Assembly: GCA_015490215.1 (NCBI GenBank)
Contig: WFYH01000162.1
Location: forward strand, 1 to 7,892
Source of the DNA: Aquificaceae bacterium
GTDB lineage: Bacteria > Aquificota > Aquificia > Aquificales > Aquificaceae
Length of the DNA stretch: 7,892 bases
Direction of reading: 5' to 3'
Position 1 is the first letter of the stretch. The number at the start of each line of letters is the position of its first letter. The notes beneath the pieces are model-generated. The model was not told the origin of the DNA and made no database searches. It saw only the letters and a list, made by a program, of their open reading frames with translations. Position numbers and translations under genes: made by a program. This document shows, one piece after another, positions 5,027-7,892 of the stretch.

Positions 5027-5596
5027 ATGAAGATGGAAACTATAGCTCAACTACTTATTCTTGGTTTTCAAGGGGCAGTACTTATCTTCCAGTTATGGAT
5101 TTTCAAGCGCCAAAACGACATCATCAAGGGCGGGACGGACTCTCAGCTCCTTCTTGAGGTGTACAAGAGCTTCTTTGAAAACTCCCTATACTCGGCTATA
5201 ACCAAGGCTATTGATAGGAACAAGTTGGGGGAGGTAAACCCAGCCAAGATAAGGGTTTGCTACAACGAAAGGAGCCGAACTTACAGCATCGGCGAGTATA
5301 AAACGGGTGCGGTAGGACCCAACCTTCCGATCGGAACTCTTGAGGACTTCCTTGACGATTATCTTGGGTGGTTCGACGTTCTCGGTCTCCTTATAAGGAG
5401 CGGACAGCTAACGGACAAAAAGGCAAGGAACCTGTTTTGTTATTATCTTGAAATGGCTCTGAAGACCGAGGCGGTTAAAAGATACCTCGATAGGTCCTGC
5501 AAAGATATAGAAACCTTTAAGGATTACTGGGGGGGACTGGACTACCTTATCAAGAAGTGGGAACTGAGAGATTTACTACCCGAGAAATTCCGCTAA
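5027..5596 (+). CDS. Membrane-anchored helical protein, unknown (DUF4760-like look)
   Basis: A 189-residue protein with one N-terminal span (about residues 6-27, IAQLLILGFQGAVLIFQLWIF) followed by KRQN, which puts the soluble part in the cytoplasm. The body is helical: LLLEVYKSFFENSLYSAITKAI (41-62), LEDFLDDYLGWFDVLGLLIRSG (105-126) and KARNLFCYYLEMALKTEAVKRYL (132-154). The order of membrane anchor, 'l..y..f.....' helix, then 'fL.....fd.lg.li..g.l' recalls DUF4760-type phage and plasmid proteins, whose role is unknown. The ribosome site AGGGAGG (5012-5018) is eight bases before ATG. The stop is followed by a 57-bp gap before the next plus-strand gene. Inverted-repeat copy C precedes it and may control it. 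Confidence 0.75.
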   Translation: MKMETIAQLLILGFQGAVLIFQLWIFKRQNDIIKGGTDSQLLLEVYKSFFENSLYSAITKAIDRNKLGEVNPAKIRVCYNERSRTYSIGEYKTGAVGPNLPIGTLEDFLDDYLGWFDVLGLLIRSGQLTDKKARNLFCYYLEMALKTEAVKRYLDRSCKDIETFKDYWGGLDYLIKKWELRDLLPEKFR

Positions 5597-5653
5597 GCCT
5601 TTCTGGGAATTAAATTATTTACATCTAAATATCTCAGCAGGAGGTGAGTGGTC

Positions 5654-6196
5654 ATGGGTTACACGCACAGGCTCGTGGTCAGAGGCTGTGAGGTCAGTTC
5701 TTGGGAGTCCATCGTCAGGGACTTCCGCAAGGTCGTATCCGCATACGAGAGGATGGGCTTCAAGCTCAGGAGTCCCGATGGACACGGCGAACCCATCATC
5801 AACGACAGGGAGATACGCTTCAACGGAGATGCCCGTTGCGGACACAGGGAGTTTGAATTCTCCTTCCTCCCCGTGAAGGAGAAGAAGGTCACCCTCCCGG
5901 ACGGCTCCGTCTATGTCTGGACAACGGGATACTACTGCGACGGGGACTGCTCCCATGAGTCAGGATACCTCTTCCGCCGTATCCCCGAGGAAGAACTCAT
6001 GGAGATCTCCATCATGAGACGGGAAGATTATCTACTCTACAGAGACGCTTGGGACCCGCAGGTCAGGATACGGCTCAGGAAAAAGATCGACCGCTTCAAG
6101 TCTCAGGGGCGGTCATTCCGCCCCTTCTCCCACATTCACCATCACAAGGTCTATGGGGACCTTTATTACCTTCGTGTTCAGCTTCAAAGACCTTAG
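5654..6196 (+). CDS. MGYTHY-family hypothetical protein
   Basis: A 180-residue protein whose N-terminus carries the hallmarks of a widespread phage/plasmid family of unknown function. It begins MGYTH, continues with 'W..iv.D.rkv' (WESIVRDFRKVV, 17-28), then 'dG.GeP.I.d..I.FNGd...GHe.F' as DGHGEPIINDREIRFNGD and GHREFEF (42-69). The expected later 'CKTa..PYD' block is absent. In its place is a Cys/His group, YYCDGDCSHESG (93-104), and with C62 this could bind a metal. A basic helix RIRLRKKIDRFKSQ and a His-rich stretch SHIHHH (159-164) end the protein. The ribosome site AGGAGGTGA (5639-5647) fixes ATG 5654; GTG 5648 would overlap it. The last 28 codons overlap the 3' end of the opposite HD gene. 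Confidence 0.8.
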   Translation: MGYTHRLVVRGCEVSSWESIVRDFRKVVSAYERMGFKLRSPDGHGEPIINDREIRFNGDARCGHREFEFSFLPVKEKKVTLPDGSVYVWTTGYYCDGDCSHESGYLFRRIPEEELMEISIMRREDYLLYRDAWDPQVRIRLRKKIDRFKSQGRSFRPFSHIHHHKVYGDLYYLRVQLQRP

Positions 6197-7624
6197 ATTA
6201 ACCTTCTCAGGATAAAAGCCCGTCCTATCTCCGAGGTCGTTGAGGTTAGCGTATTCTTTACCTTTCTCGGCAAACAGCTCCAGGGCTTGGCTTTTTACGA
6301 TTATCCACTCCTTACCCTCTTTATCCTTGTAGAGGACTATGGGATTTTTGGGGTCGTCAAGTTTATCCTTGAGCTCGCTGACGACCTCTATAAGGACCTT
6401 GAGGAACTCCTCCCTTTCCGCTTTTAGCGATGCGGGGACGTATTCGGGAACCGTAGGAACCGTGGGGACACGGACTGGGAACTTCTCAACGTCAAATAGC
6501 ATGGCGGGAAACTTTCCTATCCCGTCTATGTAAAAAGACGCAAAATCGCTCCCCCCAACGGGTTTGACTATGCCTTCCTTCACAAGGTAACTGATAACCT
6601 CTCCCTTGGGAACCGTGCACTCTTCGTTCTTGGCTATGAACTCATACACTTCGTCCACTATCCTCATGTTCACAAGGAGTTCGTTCTTGTGAGGGTTGTA
6701 GATAACCTTGAAAAACTTGGGGTTGTTCCATTCATGATGTATTCCTTCTACTCTCTGCTTTAGCGTTGCGAGGAACGTATTTATACACTCCCTCCTCTTT
6801 TGCTCTATATCCGCTTTCGTGTCCTGAGCGTCCAGGGACCTTAGAACCTTGAGGAGCGGTTCCGGGTCAAGGTTCGCATACTCGGTATGCTGTATCATGA
6901 TTGCATAGGCTATCCGGGAGAGGAGCTCGGGCGGAAGGTCAAGGTCCAGCTTTCCGAGCATAACAGTTGCAAGGGCATTCTGGAACTTGAAGGGAACCCC
7001 CTTGTCCTTGTATATCTTCCCGGCATCGTGGAAAAGCCCGAGGACCACGCCCACCTTCTCCGCCGTCTCTCTATCCATACCGCATACATCAGCTGTCCTG
7101 TCCGCTTCTTTATAGAGCCTGTAGGCTACCGAGACGCTGTGCCTAAAGAGTCCGAACGGTTCGGCGTGATGATGTTTTTTAGAAGCGGGAAGGTCCTTGA
7201 ACAGCTCATAAGCCTTCAGGAATAAAGGTTTGTATTTGAGAAGCATGACCCTGTATTTATCAAAGTCCTCCCCGAGGACCTGACGGAGTTCCTCAAGGGA
7301 ACCCTGGTTAGTAGAAGTTTTAGGTTGATCTACGAACAGGCTTGCCTGTCTCATGTCAGCTCCTCCCTTCAGGAACCTGAAGAGTCCGTAAGCTCCGAGG
7401 AGAAGGGCAAAGATACCGAGGGCTATACCCAGGTAGAACACGAACGGGTCTATAAGCAGGACAAAGAGCCTCCAGTCCTCCTTGACGCTCTCTATGAGTA
7501 TCTTGAAGAGCTGTCCGTGAAGCTCGGGATGGAGTTTGAAGGATATAGCGTAGTATCCCAAGGCAAGGACTATGGAAAGAACAAGTAGCCCCCCGTAAGG
7601 TCCGAGGTATCTGAGCACTCTCAT
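6113..7624 (-). CDS. Membrane-anchored HD-domain protein, MOBH/TraI-like putative relaxase
   Basis: A 503-residue protein. Two spans (about residues 12-29 and 53-82) are followed by a basic/charged linker (83-108). The HD domain carries the TraI_2 signature: HHH (151-153), GLFRHS (158-163), a metal-binding His-Asp pair in LFHDAGK (197-203), a later QHTEY (245-249) and an Asp-rich DAQDTKAD (265-272). MOBH relaxases of large plasmids and integrative elements share 'HH....GGLLRH' and 'LLHDlGK'. Residues 320-360 (IVDEVYEFIAKNE.. VISYLVKEGIVKPVGG) resemble a winged helix like the TraI C-terminal domain. The end (400-503) is unassigned. The role would be nicking and guiding DNA for transfer, here at the membrane. 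ATG 7624 has no useful spacing; GTG 7618 has GAGGT six bases upstream and may be the true start. An HD phosphohydrolase is the alternative reading. Confidence 0.7.
   Translation of the reverse strand: MRVLRYLGPYGGLLVLSIVLALGYYAISFKLHPELHGQLFKILIESVKEDWRLFVLLIDPFVFYLGIALGIFALLLGAYGLFRFLKGGADMRQASLFVDQPKTSTNQGSLEELRQVLGEDFDKYRVMLLKYKPLFLKAYELFKDLPASKKHHHAEPFGLFRHSVSVAYRLYKEADRTADVCGMDRETAEKVGVVLGLFHDAGKIYKDKGVPFKFQNALATVMLGKLDLDLPPELLSRIAYAIMIQHTEYANLDPEPLLKVLRSLDAQDTKADIEQKRRECINTFLATLKQRVEGIHHEWNNPKFFKVIYNPHKNELLVNMRIVDEVYEFIAKNEECTVPKGEVISYLVKEGIVKPVGGSDFASFYIDGIGKFPAMLFDVEKFPVRVPTVPTVPEYVPASLKAEREEFLKVLIEVVSELKDKLDDPKNPIVLYKDKEGKEWIIVKSQALELFAEKGKEYANLNDLGDRTGFYPEKVNLRSLKLNTKVIKVPIDLVMVNVGEGAE
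7306..7337 (+). promoter_or_regulatory. Recurring inverted repeat, copy D, inside the HD gene
   Basis: GGTTAGTAG (7306-7314), a 15-base spacer and CTACGAAC (7330-7337). The arms equal those of copy B; the spacer is one base longer. It encodes part of the flexible linker (residues 96-107) between the membrane spans and the HD domain. Confidence 0.65.
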
Positions 7625-7667
7625 ACCTCATAATTTACCGCCCGCATCGGGGATGTTCAAATGTAAG

Positions 7668-7692
7668 CATTTAACCTTTATAAATTTAACCT
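7668..7692 (-). repeat. Two AGGTTAAAT motifs in the HD-gene promoter
   Basis: On the minus strand, AGGTTAAAT occurs at 7692-7684 and 7677-7669, 15 bp apart and flanking or overlapping the -10 element. The same motif forms the 23-bp repeats at 626-671. Confidence 0.6.
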
Positions 7693-7705
7693 TCATACAG
7701 GTAAA
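7677..7705 (-). promoter_or_regulatory. Promoter of the HD/relaxase-like gene
   Basis: On the minus strand, TTTACC (7705-7700), a 17-bp spacer and TATAAA (7682-7677). The predicted +1 is near 7670, giving a leader of about 46-52 bases. Inverted-repeat copy B is centred about 71 bp upstream of this start, a position usual for activators, while the AGGTTAAAT motifs cover the promoter itself. Confidence 0.6.
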
Positions 7706-7725
7706 CATTTTAACAGATTAAATGT

Positions 7726-7757
7726 GTTAGTAGAAGATTAGGCAATCCTACGAACCG
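7726..7757 (+). promoter_or_regulatory. Recurring inverted repeat, copy B
   Basis: GTTAGTAG (7726-7733), a 14-base spacer and CTACGAACCG (7748-7757). Against copy A read on the minus strand, GTTAGTAGAA and TCCTACGAACCG are identical and ten bases apart in both, although those ten bases are unrelated. Confidence 0.75.
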
Positions 7758-7812
7758 ATCCACCAGAGGGGTAGTGGACGGACCGGTGGACATGGTGGAC
7801 GGTGTGGTGGAT
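7758..7812 (+). repeat. GGTGGAC repeat cluster with flanking inverted repeat
   Basis: GGTGGAC occurs at 7785-7791 and 7794-7800, and GGTGGAT at 7806-7812, with a further GTGGAC at 7773-7778. ATCCACCA (7758-7765) is the inverse of TGGTGGAT (7805-7812). The cluster begins at the edge of copy B. It could be a protein-binding array or part of a transfer or replication origin. The frame through it lacks a good ribosome site. Confidence 0.55.
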
Positions 7813-7868
7813 ACCTTTATGGCAGTAGGCTTTGGGCATTCATGTAGTTAAGGAGAGGGGAAGGTTGA

Positions 7869-7892
7869 ATGTGGGTAATCAAAGCAAAAGTA
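7869..7892 (+). CDS. Start of a further gene, truncated by the window
   Basis: ATG 7869 is preceded by a purine-rich ribosome site (AAGGAG and GGGGAAGG within 7850-7864) and runs open to the end: MWVIKAKV. Eight residues are too few to assign a family. Confidence 0.5.

Noticed and set aside
7325..7588. 87-codon plus-strand frame opposite the N-terminus of the HD gene
   Set aside because: It is the shadow of the membrane-span and linker coding region and has no ribosome site or recognisable motif.
7772..7852. Short frame starting VDGPVDMVDG through the GGTGGAC repeats
   Set aside because: The ribosome site is poorly spaced, the reading is an outcome of the repeats, and it stops after about 27 codons.

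Overview
The window looks like part of a conjugative or mobilisable element (plasmid or integrated element) of a thermophilic bacterium. Arginine is coded mostly by AGG/AGA, proteins are rich in Lys/Glu, within-operon genes have strong GGAGG ribosome sites, and promoters are sigma70-like (TTGxxx-N17-TAxxxT). Aquificota or a similar lineage would fit, but no marker here proves the taxon. A bacterial host is favoured over an archaeal one by these promoters and by a secreted F-type TrbC-like protein.

Layout, left to right. (1) Positions 1-589: the 3' end of a LexA/S24-like repressor gene converges on a small ribbon-helix-helix-type gene. (2) Positions 590-1104: about 515 bases without a convincing gene. 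They hold two 23-bp repeats, four 22-bp repeats with internal dyads, a perfect 8-bp hairpin, a possible structured RNA, and the first copy of a recurring inverted repeat. (3) Positions 1105-4599: a secreted TrbC-like protein on the minus strand, divergent from a plus-strand operon. The operon encodes a multi-span membrane protein with a proline-rich tail, a 31-residue membrane peptide, a TraD/HerA-like motor ATPase, a second 31-residue membrane peptide and a possible OB-fold protein. (4) Positions 4591-6196: a three-span membrane protein (minus), a membrane-anchored helical protein (plus), and a member of the phage/plasmid 'MGYTHY' family (plus). (5) Positions 6113-7624: a minus-strand HD-domain protein resembling MOBH/TraI relaxases, with two N-terminal membrane spans. 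Its 3' end overlaps the MGYTHY gene by 84 bp. (6) Positions 7625-7892: its promoter region, a repeat cluster, and the first eight codons of a further gene.

How the parts may work together (inference): the HD protein would process DNA at the membrane, the ATPase would pump it, and the small and large membrane proteins would supply the membrane anchor that the ATPase seems to lack. The OB-like protein could coat single strands. The S24-like and ribbon-helix-helix proteins would regulate.

The least explained signal is a 31-33 bp inverted repeat, GGTTmGTAG-N14/15-CTACkAACC. It occurs four times: next to the 22-bp array, in the only long intergenic gap of the right half, inside the relaxase-like gene, and upstream of that gene. 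A second recurring theme is that promoters lie so close to ATG codons that four genes should give leaderless or near-leaderless mRNAs.
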